A stretch of 64,000 nt of DNA from contig JAPWJW010000003.1 in assembly GCA_028283825.1 (NCBI GenBank), forward strand, positions 434,001 to 498,000. Reading direction: 5' to 3'. Under the pieces are notes generated by a model, which was not told the origin of the DNA, did not search any database, and saw nothing but the letters and a program-made list of their open reading frames with translations. Of the stretch, positions 44,935 through 53,545 are shown in pieces. Origin of the DNA: Azospirillaceae bacterium. GTDB taxonomy: Bacteria; Pseudomonadota; Alphaproteobacteria; Azospirillales; Azospirillaceae. Each line of letters starts with the position of its first letter. Position 1 is the stretch's first letter. The position numbers were made by a program, and so were the translations under genes.

Positions 44935-45992
44935 GGGTGCGCTCCTTCGCTAACATCCGCCGCCGGGGGCAGCGGGCAGTGGCTGACCAGGGCCGCCAGC
45001 TTGGCGGCGGCCCGGCCATCATCCAGGGCGTGGGCCGCCTGGGCGACGCCGTCAGGCAGGGTGGCGACCTTGTCGGCCACGATCAAGGCGGCGGCGGCAT
45101 TGATCAGAACAATGTCACGGTAGGCGCCGCGTTCCCCCGCCAGCACGGCGCGCAGTGCACGCGCGTTCTCCACCGCGTCGCCGCCCTTCAAGGCGGCGGC
45201 ATCGGCGCGGGGCAGGCCGGCATCCTCCGGCGTCACCGTGAAACGACGGATGGTCCCGTGCCGCAGTTCGGCGACGGCGGTGGCACCGGTGGTGGTGATT
45301 TCATCCAGCCCATCCTCGCCGTTCACCACCCAGGCGACGTCCGTGCCCAGGCGGTTCAGTACCTGGGCCAGCGGTTCCACCCAGCGCTCGGCGAACACGC
45401 CCATCAGCTGGCGCTTGGCGTCGGCCGGATTGGACAGGGGGCCGGTCAGGTTGAAGATGGTGCGGGTGCCCAGTTCCACGCGCGTCGGGCCGACGTTGCG
45501 CATGGCGCCGTGGTGGCGCGTGGCCATCAGGAAGGTGATCCCCTCCTGCCACAGGGCGTTGCGCACGGCCTCAAGCTCCGCCTCCACATTCACGCCCAAC
45601 TGGCCCAGCACGTCGGCCGCGCCTGACTTGGACGACAGCGCGCGGTTGCCGTGCTTGGCCACCGGCACGCCGCAGGCGGCCAGCACGAAGGCCACGGCGG
45701 TGGAGATGTTGTAGGTGCCGCTGGCGTCGCCGCCGGTGCCGCAGGTGTCGATGGTGCCGGGGGGGCAGTCGATGCGCGCCGCGCGCCCGCGCAGGGCACG
45801 CACGGCACCCGCGATCTCATCCACCGTTTCGCCGCGCACGCGCAGCGCCATCAGGAAGCCCCCCATCTGCGACGGGGTGGCATTGCCGGACATGATGATG
45901 TCGAAGGCGGCCAGGGCCTGGTCTTCGGACAGGGACTTGCCCTCGGCCACCCGGCCGAGCAGCGCCTTCATGTCGCCGATGTCGCCGGTCAT
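44931..45992 (-). CDS. trpD: Anthranilate phosphoribosyltransferase
   Basis: 353 residues from ATG 45992, overlapping the trpG stop; the longer open frame lies inside trpG. Motifs: [35 protein letters not shown], the PRPP site [39 protein letters not shown] and [23 protein letters not shown]. It transfers phosphoribose to anthranilate, and is separate from TrpG here. Confidence 0.98.
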   Translation of the reverse strand: MTGDIGDMKALLGRVAEGKSLSEDQALAAFDIIMSGNATPSQMGGFLMALRVRGETVDEIAGAVRALRGRAARIDCPPGTIDTCGTGGDASGTYNISTAVAFVLAACGVPVAKHGNRALSSKSGAADVLGQLGVNVEAELEAVRNALWQEGITFLMATRHHGAMRNVGPTRVELGTRTIFNLTGPLSNPADAKRQLMGVFAERWVEPLAQVLNRLGTDVAWVVNGEDGLDEITTTGATAVAELRHGTIRRFTVTPEDAGLPRADAAALKGGDAVENARALRAVLAGERGAYRDIVLINAAAALIVADKVATLPDGVAQAAHALDDGRAAAKLAALVSHCPLPPAADVSEGAHP

Positions 45993-46609
45993 GCGGCGGC
46001 GCCGGTCACGCGGGGGCTGCGCGACACGCCGGCCAGATCCAGGAAGGTCGCCAGGATCGTGTGGCCATGGTCGGACGCGATGCTCTCGGGATGGAACTGG
46101 ACGCCGTGGATGGGCAGGGTGCGGTGGCGCAGCGCCATGATCATGCCGTCGTCGCGGCCGTCCTGGATCCACGCCACGGATTCCAGCTCCGCCGGCAGCG
46201 TCTCACGCTCCACGATCAGGGAATGATAGCGGGTGGCGTTGAACGGCGTGGGCAGGCCGGCCATGACGCCCCGGCCCTCATGGTACACTTGGCTGACCTT
46301 GCCGTGCATGGGCACGGGCGCCCGCACGACGCGGCCGCCGAAGGCCTGGCCGATGGCCTGGTGGCCCAGGCAGACGCCGAACAGGGGGATGCGCTGCTCG
46401 GCGGCGGCGGCGATCAGGGGCAGGCAGATGCCGGCCTTGTCGGGATCGCAGGGGCCGGGCGACAGCACGATGGCCTCGGGCTTCATCGCCAGGGCGTCGG
46501 CCACGGTGAGGGTGTTGTTACGCCAGACCGCGACATCGGCGCCCAGTTCGCCGATGTAATGGACGAGATTGTACGTGAAGCTATCGTAATTATCGATGAG
46601 CAGCAGCAT
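45989..46609 (-). CDS. trpG: Anthranilate synthase glutamine amidotransferase component
   Basis: 206 residues from ATG 46609 ([20 protein letters not shown]). Class I glutamine amidotransferase: [14 protein letters not shown], nucleophile Cys in [17 protein letters not shown], and His-Glu in [12 protein letters not shown]. It supplies ammonia to TrpE, whose gene is about 5 kb to the right, in a separate leftward unit. It heads the trpG-trpD-trpC-moaC-moeA-lexA run. Confidence 0.98.
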   Translation of the reverse strand: MLLLIDNYDSFTYNLVHYIGELGADVAVWRNNTLTVADALAMKPEAIVLSPGPCDPDKAGICLPLIAAAAEQRIPLFGVCLGHQAIGQAFGGRVVRAPVPMHGKVSQVYHEGRGVMAGLPTPFNATRYHSLIVERETLPAELESVAWIQDGRDDGMIMALRHRTLPIHGVQFHPESIASDHGHTILATFLDLAGVSRSPRVTGAAA

Positions 46610-46868
46610 GATCTGGGACCCGGTCAAGGCGTTAATTGGACAACAAACGGTGGCTTACAGTAGTCCGCGCCGCGCGGGCAGGGCAACCGTAATGGGGGTG
46701 GCCGCCCCGTGCGGTTGGCGCATAGGGGCACAAGCGTGGGCATATATCCCCTAGCCGGTTGTCAGGCGGCCGCCCGCTGTAGCAGTACTGGTTCTCAGCT
46801 GATTCTAAGGAAGATCGGGGTATGGGCCTTTCCGTTTTCGCGTCCGGCAGCATTCCAGGTCCCCGCTG
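46610..46868. other. Divergent intergenic region, trpG / deacetylase
   Basis: About 260 bases between two divergent genes, so it must hold both promoters. I find no Trp-codon-rich leader peptide ahead of trpG and no clear attenuator. AT-rich spots occur near 46576-46640 and 46740-46755. Confidence 0.4.
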
Positions 46869-47975
46869 ATGGCCGGCCGTGTCACGCCGCCGCCGCCGCA
46901 AGGCCGGCCCAAGCCGCGCCCGGCCAAGCGCCGGCCGGCGGCGCGCAAGCGCAAGGCCGCCAAGGTCACGCTCAGCCGCGGCCAACTGGCCGGCATCGTT
47001 GGCCTGACTGCCATCGTGGTGCTGGCCGGCGCCTATTTCGCCGGCAAGGACCATCGCCATCCCGCCGTCGCCGTGGCGCCGGAGGCCAAGCCCGGCACCG
47101 GCCCGCGCCCGCCGGGTGCGGCCCCGCATCCGCCGGCGCATGCCGCCGCCAGCCCCCAGGTGGCGGAGGCGCCCGCCGTGCCGGTTCTGCCGCCAGCGCA
47201 GGTGGAACCCAAGCCCGAGCCGCCGGTTACGGCGGAACCGCACAAGGCCGGCCCCGCCGCCTGGCGGCGCAACGCCCTGCCGGCGCCCATCACCGGGCCG
47301 CACCCGCGCATCGTGCTGGTGATCGACGATCTGGGCCTGGACAGGCCGCGCAGCGCCCGCGCCGTGCGCCTGCCGGGGCCGGTCACCACCGCCTGGCTGC
47401 CCTATGCCCATGACCTGGCGGAACAGACGCATGCCGCGAAGGCGGCGGGTCATGAGCTGATCGTGCACGTGCCGATGGAACCCATGGGCAACGCGGATCC
47501 CGGCCCCGGCGCCCTGACCACGAAGCTCAGCGATGAGGAGATACAGCGGCGGCTGACGGCCGACCTGGCCGCCTTCGACGGTTATGTCGGCATCAACAAC
47601 CACATGGGCAGCCGCTTCACCTCGGACGAGGGCAAGCTGGCCATCGTGCTGGAGGAACTGCAGCGTCGCGGCCTGATGTTCCTGGACAGCCGCACGGCCC
47701 CGACCACCAAGGGGCCGGAGATCGCCGCCCGCCTGCACCTGCCCATCGTCAGCCGCGACGTTTTCCTGGACGACGACCAGTCGCCCAAGGCGGTGCAGGC
47801 CATGCTGGAAAGGACGGAGGAGGTGGCCCGCCGCCACGGCACGGCCATCGCCATCGGCCACCCGCACGACGTGACCCTGACGGCGCTGGAACACTGGCTG
47901 CCGACCTTGCAGGCCAAGGGCTTCACCCTGGTGCCGCTGACGGCTGTGGTGCCTCCGGCGCCGGGCGGGACATGA
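46869..47975 (+). CDS. Divergent polysaccharide deacetylase (YibQ-like) protein
   Basis: 368 residues. A basic, Pro/Arg/Lys-rich cytoplasmic N-terminus (about 1-37) leads to one membrane helix (GQLAGIVGLTAIVVLAGAYFAG). A Pro/Ala-rich linker (about 60-130) and the divergent polysaccharide deacetylase domain follow: RIVLVIDDLGLD, GHELIVHVPMEPMG, GINNHMGSRFTSDE, LMFLDSRT, SRDVFLDDDQ and AIAIGHPHDVTL. It is anchored facing the periplasm. The family often travels with a murein hydrolase and a CtpA protease, absent here. The substrate is unproven. Confidence 0.9.
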   Translation: MAGRVTPPPPQGRPKPRPAKRRPAARKRKAAKVTLSRGQLAGIVGLTAIVVLAGAYFAGKDHRHPAVAVAPEAKPGTGPRPPGAAPHPPAHAAASPQVAEAPAVPVLPPAQVEPKPEPPVTAEPHKAGPAAWRRNALPAPITGPHPRIVLVIDDLGLDRPRSARAVRLPGPVTTAWLPYAHDLAEQTHAAKAAGHELIVHVPMEPMGNADPGPGALTTKLSDEEIQRRLTADLAAFDGYVGINNHMGSRFTSDEGKLAIVLEELQRRGLMFLDSRTAPTTKGPEIAARLHLPIVSRDVFLDDDQSPKAVQAMLERTEEVARRHGTAIAIGHPHDVTLTALEHWLPTLQAKGFTLVPLTAVVPPAPGGT

Positions 47976-48096
47976 CACCAGGATTTATGGCCGCATGTGA
48001 CCTGGCGCATGGCGGCGGCCCGCCAAGAGTCCGAATCTTAAAACCTGTTCATTAACCACAGATAAACCGACTGTTTTGCCAATAATGGAGCGTACC

Positions 48097-48300
48097 ATGG
48101 GCAACGCGTATCGAGTCGACGGCATGACCTGCCAGGGCTGCGCCCGGTCGGTGACCAAGGCCATCCAGGCCAACAGTCCCGGTGCCGAGGTGGCGGTGGA
48201 CCTGGGTGCCGGCGTGGTCACGGTGACGGGCCCCGCCGGTGCGGAGCAGGTCCGGACCGCCGTCGAGGACGCGGGTTTCGATTTCGTCGGTCCGGCCTGA
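48097..48300 (+). CDS. Heavy-metal-associated domain protein (CopZ-like)
   Basis: 67 residues from ATG 48097, which has GGAG 7 bases upstream. A ferredoxin-like HMA domain with the metal site GMTCQGC near residues 8-14 and the closing AVEDAGFDF. It is likely a cytoplasmic copper (Cu+) chaperone. No P-type ATPase or CueR-type regulator is in the window, so its partner must lie elsewhere. Confidence 0.9.
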   Translation: MGNAYRVDGMTCQGCARSVTKAIQANSPGAEVAVDLGAGVVTVTGPAGAEQVRTAVEDAGFDFVGPA

Positions 48301-48377
48301 GTCGGGGGGAAGGCAGCCTCCCGTCCGGGCGTCATCGGACCGGGTGACCTGTTTCGCCCTGCCCTGGTGTGAATTCC

Positions 48378-48917
48378 ATGCGTATCCTGGCCATATCCGG
48401 CAGCCTGCGGGCCGGCTCCACCAACACCGCCGCCCTGCGCGCCGTGAAGCTGCTGGCGCCTGAGGGGGTGGAGGTCCGCCTCTACGACGGCCTGGGCAAC
48501 CTGCCGCACTATAACCCCGACCTGGACGACACCGGCCAGGAAGGCAGTCCGGTGCCGCCCATCGCCCAGGACCTGCGCACGGCGGTGGAGGAGGCGGACG
48601 CCCTGCTGATCGCCTGCCCGGAATACGCCCACGGCGTGCCCGGCGTGATGAAGAACGCGCTGGACTGGCTGGTCAGCGGGGTGGAGTTCCCCGGCAAGCG
48701 CGTCGCCCTGATCAACGCCAGTCCCCGCGCGGCCCATGCCCAGGCGGCCCTGCGCGAAATCCTGACCACCATGTCCGCCGTGCTAGTGGAGGACGCTTGC
48801 GTCGACGTGCCCCTGCTGGGCAGCACGGCGGACGCCGCAGGCATTGCGGCTGATGCAGTGTTCGCGGAACCGCTGCGGGGCGCGTTGGCGGCGTTGGCGC
48901 AGGGGCAAGCGGCTTGA
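48378..48917 (+). CDS. NADPH-dependent FMN reductase family protein
   Basis: 179 residues from ATG 48378 (MRILAISGSLRAGSTN); a GTG at 48369 is in frame. Flavodoxin-like fold with the phosphate loop SGSLRAGSTNTAA, LLIACPEYAHGVPGVMKNALDWLV for FMN binding, and KRVALINASPRA. Members include azoreductases, chromate reductases and quinone reductases; the substrate is open. It follows the CopZ-like gene by 77 bases on the same strand. Confidence 0.9.
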   Translation: MRILAISGSLRAGSTNTAALRAVKLLAPEGVEVRLYDGLGNLPHYNPDLDDTGQEGSPVPPIAQDLRTAVEEADALLIACPEYAHGVPGVMKNALDWLVSGVEFPGKRVALINASPRAAHAQAALREILTTMSAVLVEDACVDVPLLGSTADAAGIAADAVFAEPLRGALAALAQGQAA

Positions 48918-49005
48918 TGCCCTGACCCGTGAAGCCGGATCATGCCGCCTTGACGCCACTGTTGCCAAAATGGCAACTTGGCGACGAAGCAGGGAGGAGG
49001 GGGCT

Positions 49006-49386
49006 ATGTCTGAGTTGAGCAAGGCACGCGCCATATGGTTCCGCGCCGCCGAAAGTGAATTGGCTTCTTTCAAGCCGGGGGACTGGGCACTGGACCTCAT
49101 GATGGAATTCCACGGCCTGATCATGAACGGCGGCGTCTTCCACGCCATTGAGCACTATGAGCCTGATGAGGTGGAGGATGCCTTGGCCGCCTATCAATAT
49201 TTTGGTCTCGGTGATGCCGTTGACCTCTTCAATGAAGCGAAGGCCGCCCTGGATTCCGGGGAGGACCTGGGGCCATGGGAAGAGAAGCTGGACGGGCGTT
49301 ATTACGCCACCTTCACGGATGAACTGTTGTTTGAGCGTTTCGAGGCGATGCTCCAGCGCAATCCATCGGAGTTCACGCCGACCTGA
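49006..49386 (+). CDS. Small DMP19/DUF4375-like protein
   Basis: 126 residues from ATG 49006, behind AGGGAGGAGG. It is acidic and mostly helical: WALDLMMEFHGLIMNGGVFHAIEHY, then EVEDALAAYQYFGLGDAVDLFNEA and YYATFTDELLFERFEAML. The NGG-F pattern followed by an Ala-rich helix resembles the DMP19 family (a DNA-mimic protein in Neisseria), but the match is my judgement only. Function unknown. Confidence 0.6.
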   Translation: MSELSKARAIWFRAAESELASFKPGDWALDLMMEFHGLIMNGGVFHAIEHYEPDEVEDALAAYQYFGLGDAVDLFNEAKAALDSGEDLGPWEEKLDGRYYATFTDELLFERFEAMLQRNPSEFTPT

Positions 49387-49397
49387 ACGCCGGCGGG

Positions 49398-50411
49398 CTA
49401 TGATTTCTCCCTGTCGCTTTTTTTGCCGCAACGATAAGTAATTGCCGGCGTTTGAAGATTATTGGGCTGTTGCGCAACCGTCCATTTCAAGTGTCCACCT
49501 GGCCTTGTCCAATGTTCACCTGTTCGGCCCAAAAAGTCCAGGAAGGCCCGAACACGCAGCGGCAAGTAGCCACCTTGACCGACATAGACAGCGTGGACTT
49601 CCTCAGCATCGCCCGGATTGCAGTCTTCAAGCACAGGCAGCAGGCGGCCCGCGGCAATGTCGTCACGCACCTGGAAAGCCGCCAGACGTACCAGCCCAAG
49701 TCCTGCCAGGGCCAGCCGGTGCACTGCCTCGCCGTCACTGGCTTGGGCGTTGCCGGTCACTGGCAGCACGACATCGTCGCCCGCATGACGCAGCGGCCAG
49801 CCGGGTTGCGCCCGCACATAGTTCGCACCCAAGCGGTTGTGTGCCAGCAATTCCTCCGGCGTGGCGGGCGTGCCATGACGTGCCAGGTAGCTTGGCGCCC
49901 CAACGATCACCATGCGCGTGGCCCCCAGCTTGCGTGCCACCAGGGTCGAGCTTTTCAGAGGGCCGGCACGCACGGCCACGTCGGCGCGCTGCTCCAGGAT
50001 GTCGACGACTTCGTCGGTCAGCACGATATCCAGGGTCACATCGGGATGGCGCTCCAGAAATTCGGGCACCAGAGGTAACAGGAAGTGATGACCGAACGGC
50101 ACGTTGGCGTTCACGCGCAAGCGGCCACGCGGCGCCGTGTGTTCGCTGGCGCGACGTTCAGCTTCGGCCAGGTCGGCCAAGATGCGCACGCCACGCTCGT
50201 AGAACGCACAGCCTTCGGCTGTGAGTTGGAACTGGCGGGTGGAGCGATTTACCAGCCGCGCACCCAGGCGCTGTTCCAGCCGTGCGACCAGCTTGCTGAC
50301 GGCCGACGGCGTCATGCCGCAAACGCGGGCGGCGGCGGAGAACCCCCCCAGTTCGATGACCCGCACGAACACTTCCAGTTCGCCGGATCGGTTCACTTCC
50401 AGGCGGGCCAT
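49398..50411 (-). CDS. LysR-family transcriptional regulator (C-terminus frameshifted)
   Basis: ATG 50411 (MARLEVNRSGELEVFVRV). Winged helix GGFSAAARVCGMTPSAVSKLVARLEQRLG and a standard LysR effector domain ending RVRAFLDFLG. As given, it then runs on for an atypical 40-residue tail to 49398. Removing one C from the run at 49528-49530 gives FLDFL-AEQVNIGQGQVDT-stop at 49487, a normal LysR end. It is divergent from a secreted SGNH hydrolase gene, its probable target. It is convergent with the DMP19-like gene. Confidence 0.88.
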   Translation of the reverse strand: MARLEVNRSGELEVFVRVIELGGFSAAARVCGMTPSAVSKLVARLEQRLGARLVNRSTRQFQLTAEGCAFYERGVRILADLAEAERRASEHTAPRGRLRVNANVPFGHHFLLPLVPEFLERHPDVTLDIVLTDEVVDILEQRADVAVRAGPLKSSTLVARKLGATRMVIVGAPSYLARHGTPATPEELLAHNRLGANYVRAQPGWPLRHAGDDVVLPVTGNAQASDGEAVHRLALAGLGLVRLAAFQVRDDIAAGRLLPVLEDCNPGDAEEVHAVYVGQGGYLPLRVRAFLDFLGRTGEHWTRPGGHLKWTVAQQPNNLQTPAITYRCGKKSDREKS

Positions 50412-50417
50412 GACCAT

Positions 50418-50532
50418 TCCCTTGATGAGATGAACTCACAAATGATGTTCCGCCGGCCAGTCTACACCAACACAATCCTCCAATTCATAATTCCCCAACA
50501 AACAGTTCTTCAATTCACTAAAGGGGAAACCC
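50418..50532. promoter_or_regulatory. AT-rich divergent promoter region (LysR / SGNH hydrolase)
   Basis: 115 bases, markedly AT-richer than the window average (for example ccaattcataattcc and ttcttcaattcac). It holds both divergent starts; repeated AATT elements could be LysR half-sites, but no clean T-N11-A dyad stands out. Confidence 0.4.
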
Positions 50533-51846
50533 ATGAAGTCCCTTTCCAGGGCTTCCGCTTCAGCCATGCTGACCTTGGCGGTTACGGCAAGCGCAGCCTT
50601 GCCCGCCGTACCTGCGATGGCGGCCACGTCCGCTTGGGCGGCAACTTGGCAGGCCAGCCCGCAACCGACCTGGGGATCGGATTTTCTGTTTCCCACCAAC
50701 CTCCCGCCGGTACTGCATGACCAGACTGTGCGCCAGGTGGCGCGCATCAGCCTGGGCGGGCAACGCCTGCGCATCGTATTGTCCAACACCTACGGTCGCG
50801 AGCCCATCGTTGTGGGCAAGGCCACCCTCGCACGGCCGGCCGCAAACGGTGCGATCGCCACTGACAGCCTGCGGCCGGTGACCTTCGGCGGGCGGGAACT
50901 GGCAACGATTCTTCCTGGTGCGTCGCTGGTCAGCGATCCCGTGGCCTTGCCGGTGCCGGCGCTTGCACAGGTCACGATCAGCATCCATCTGCCGAATGCG
51001 ACACCCGTGCGCACCTTCCATTGGGACGGCCGCCAGACGGGCTGGATCGCGCCCGGCGACCAAACGTCGAGCGTGGCATGGGCGAAAGCCGATGATGCGA
51101 TACAGAGCACCACGGCCCGTCCGCTGCTGACGGGAATCCAGGTCGAAACCGAACAGGCCGCGCGGGCAGTCGTGGTGCTGGGCGATTCCATCACCGATGG
51201 CGCGACCGCCAGCCTCGACCAGGACAGCCGCTGGCCGGACTTCCTGGCTGCCCGGCTGGCCCCGCACGGCGTGGCTGTCGTCAATGCGGGCATCTCCGGC
51301 GCGCGCTTGCTGTCCGACGGCATGGGTGTCAACGCGATGGCGCGACTGGAGCGCGACGTGCTGACCCAGCCTGGCGTGCAAAGCGTCATCGTGATGCTGG
51401 GCATCAACGACATTTCCTGGCCGGGCACTGCATTCGCGCCGAATGCCTCACGCCCCACGCTGGATGCGCTGACGGCAGGCTACCGGCAACTGGTGGAACA
51501 GGCTCATGCGCGAGGCGTGCGCGTGATCGGCACCACGCTGACGCCCTTCAAGGGCGCATTGCCCGGAACGCCGCTGGACAACTACTACCACCCCGACAAG
51601 GATGCCCTGCGCCAGCGGGTGAACGATTGGATTCGCCGGAGCGGCATATTCGACGCTGTGATCGATTTCGACGCGGCCTTGCGCGATTCCGCCCATCCGA
51701 TCCAGATTGCCGCGCGCTTTGATTCCGGCGACCATCTGCACCCTGGCGATGAGGGTAACCGAGCGATGGCGGATGCCGTCGATCTCGAAGCGCTGCTGCC
51801 AGGAGTCGAAGCCATGTCCAGCGGTGACGGCGACACCTCAAAGTAG
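50533..51846 (+). CDS. Secreted SGNH/GDSL hydrolase
   Basis: 437 residues, ATG 50533 behind AAAGGGG. Signal peptide of about 30 residues (MLTLAVTASAALPAVPAMAA). The N-terminal beta-rich region (WAATWQASPQPTW, RQVARISLGGQRLRIVLSN) is followed by the SGNH core: VVVLGDSITDGATAS (Ser), NAGISGARLL (Gly), VIVMLGINDISW (Asn) and GDHLHPGDEGNRAMA (Asp, His). Such enzymes are esterases or carbohydrate acetylesterases, here periplasmic or secreted. It is divergent from a LysR gene; a strong terminator follows. Confidence 0.92.
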   Translation: MKSLSRASASAMLTLAVTASAALPAVPAMAATSAWAATWQASPQPTWGSDFLFPTNLPPVLHDQTVRQVARISLGGQRLRIVLSNTYGREPIVVGKATLARPAANGAIATDSLRPVTFGGRELATILPGASLVSDPVALPVPALAQVTISIHLPNATPVRTFHWDGRQTGWIAPGDQTSSVAWAKADDAIQSTTARPLLTGIQVETEQAARAVVVLGDSITDGATASLDQDSRWPDFLAARLAPHGVAVVNAGISGARLLSDGMGVNAMARLERDVLTQPGVQSVIVMLGINDISWPGTAFAPNASRPTLDALTAGYRQLVEQAHARGVRVIGTTLTPFKGALPGTPLDNYYHPDKDALRQRVNDWIRRSGIFDAVIDFDAALRDSAHPIQIAARFDSGDHLHPGDEGNRAMADAVDLEALLPGVEAMSSGDGDTSK

Positions 51847-51882
51847 TCCAGCGCAACGCCGGGCTGGAGGCATCGTGAAATG

Positions 51883-51915
51883 AAAAAGGGCGGCCCCAGC
51901 GGACCGCCCTTTTTT
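51883..51915. terminator. Strong bidirectional terminator
   Basis: 11-bp stem AAAAAGGGCGG/CCGCCCTTTTT with a 10-base loop and a T6 run (51910-51915). It lies between the rightward SGNH hydrolase gene and leftward trpE; on the minus strand the left arm also gives a T-run, so both genes can end here. Confidence 0.9.
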
Positions 51916-51933
51916 ATCGATTGCAAACCGACT

Positions 51934-53461
51934 TCAGATATTCCGCGTCGAGCGCTTTTCCTGGGCGTAGCGCACGGCCTCCTCGGCGGCCTTGAACAGG
52001 GCCTTGGCCTTGTTCACCGTCTCCTGGTACTCGGCTTCCGGATCGCTGTCGGCGACCACGCCGCCGCCGGCCTGGACGTGCATGACGCCGTCCTTGATGA
52101 CGGCGGTGCGTAGCGCGATGCAGGTGTCCATGGTGCCGTTGGCGGCGAAATAGCCGATGCAGCCGCCGTAGATGCCGCGGCGCACACTCTCCAGTTCCTC
52201 GATGATCTCCATCGCCCGCACCTTGGGCGCGCCCGAGACGGTGCCGGCGGGGAAGCCGCCCACCAGGGCGTCGATGGCGTCGAAGCGGGACTTGTCCAGC
52301 TTGCCCTCGACGTTGGAGACGATGTGCATCACGTGGGAGTAATGCTCGATGGTATAGCGCTCGGTCACCGTGACGGTGCCGACCTCGGCCACCCGGCCCA
52401 CGTCGTTGCGGCCCAGGTCCAGCAGCATCAGATGCTCGGACAGTTCCTTGGGGTCGGCCAGCAGGTCGGCCTCAAGCTCCTTGTCCTCCGCCGGGGTCTT
52501 GCCGCGGCGGCGGGTGCCGGCGATGGGGCGGATGGTGACGGTGTCGTCGCGCAGCCGCACCAGGATCTCGGGGCTGGAGCCCACGACGCTGATGTCGCCG
52601 AAATCCAGGAAGAACAGGAAGGGCGAGGGGTTGATGCGGCGCAGCGCCCGATACAGGGCGAAGGGCGGCAGCGCGAAGGGGACGGAGAAGCGCTGGCTGG
52701 GCACCACCTGGAAGATGTCGCCGGCGCGGATGTACTCCTTCGCCTTCTCCACCATGGCGTGATAGTCGGCGCGGCTGATGTTGGACGACGGATCGGGCAG
52801 GGCCGTCACGTCCGCCTGGGCGTCATGGCTGACGGCCAGCGGCCGGTCCAGGTCGGCCACGGCCTCGGCCAGGCGCTCCCGGGCGGCCAGGTAGGCATCG
52901 TCCGCCGACACGCCGGCCTGGGGCCGCACCGGCGTCACCAGGGTGACCACGTTCTCGATGCTGTCGAAGATGGCCATGAGGGTGGGGCGGATGAGGACGG
53001 CGTCCTCCACCCCCAGCGCGTCCTGGTTGCTTCTCCGGCAGCTTTTCCATCTGCCGGACCATGTCGTAACCCAGATAGCCGAACAGCCCGGCCGACATGG
53101 GCGGCAGGTCCGCCGGCAGGTCGATGCGGCTTTCTTCCAGCACCTCGGCCAGGGCCTTCAGCGGGGCGGATGCCACCGGTTCGAACGTCGCCGGATCGGC
53201 CGCGGCGTTGCGGTTGATCCAGGCGTGGGCGCCCTTGGTCTTCCAGATGAGGTCGGGCTTCAGGCCGATCAGGGAATAGCGGCCGCGCACGGACCCGCCG
53301 GTGACGGATTCCAGCAGGAAGGAATGGGGCCGTCCCTGCGCCAGCTTCAGCATGGCGGCGACGGGCGTTTCCAGATCGCTGACCAGCCGAGTCCAGACGA
53401 CCTGTGCCTGGCCCGCGGCATACGCCGTGCCGAAGGCCGTCTCATCGGGGAAGGGGGTCAC
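51934..53461 (-). CDS. trpE: Anthranilate synthase component I (frameshifted in this sequence)
   Basis: Starts at GTG 53461 (MTPFPDETAFGTAYAAG) and reads LFGYLGYDMVRQMEKLPEK to about 53030; the frame then shifts and continues DALGVEDAVLIRPTLM to the stop at 51934. Deleting one base at about 53029 restores a 508-residue protein. Chorismate-binding domain: QVVPSQRFSVPF, VGSSPEILVRL, IAGTRRRGKT, LMLLDLGRNDVGRVAE, FPAGTVSGAPKVRAMEIIEELE and GGGVVADSDPEAEYQE. With TrpG it makes anthranilate. It lies downstream of the ppiD-like gene on the same strand, with a hairpin in between. Confidence 0.93.
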
Positions 53462-53497
53462 GGGGCGATAACTCCTGGGATGGTTCGTAAGGCGGAT

Positions 53498-53527
53498 GAA
53501 GGCGGCCCCGTTGCCAGGGCCGCCTTC
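53498..53527. terminator. 11-bp hairpin between the ppiD-like gene and trpE
   Basis: Perfect stem GAAGGCGGCCC/GGGCCGCCTTC with an 8-base loop, in the 84-base gap ahead of trpE. On the minus strand no T-run follows, and the leader has no Trp codons, so classical trp attenuation is unlikely. Confidence 0.5.
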
Positions 53528-53545
53528 ACGTGAGGGCTGTCGGGA

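Noticed and set aside
53462-53545. trp attenuator in front of trpE
   Set aside because: The hairpin is present, but there is no leader peptide with Trp codons and no T-run on the relevant strand.
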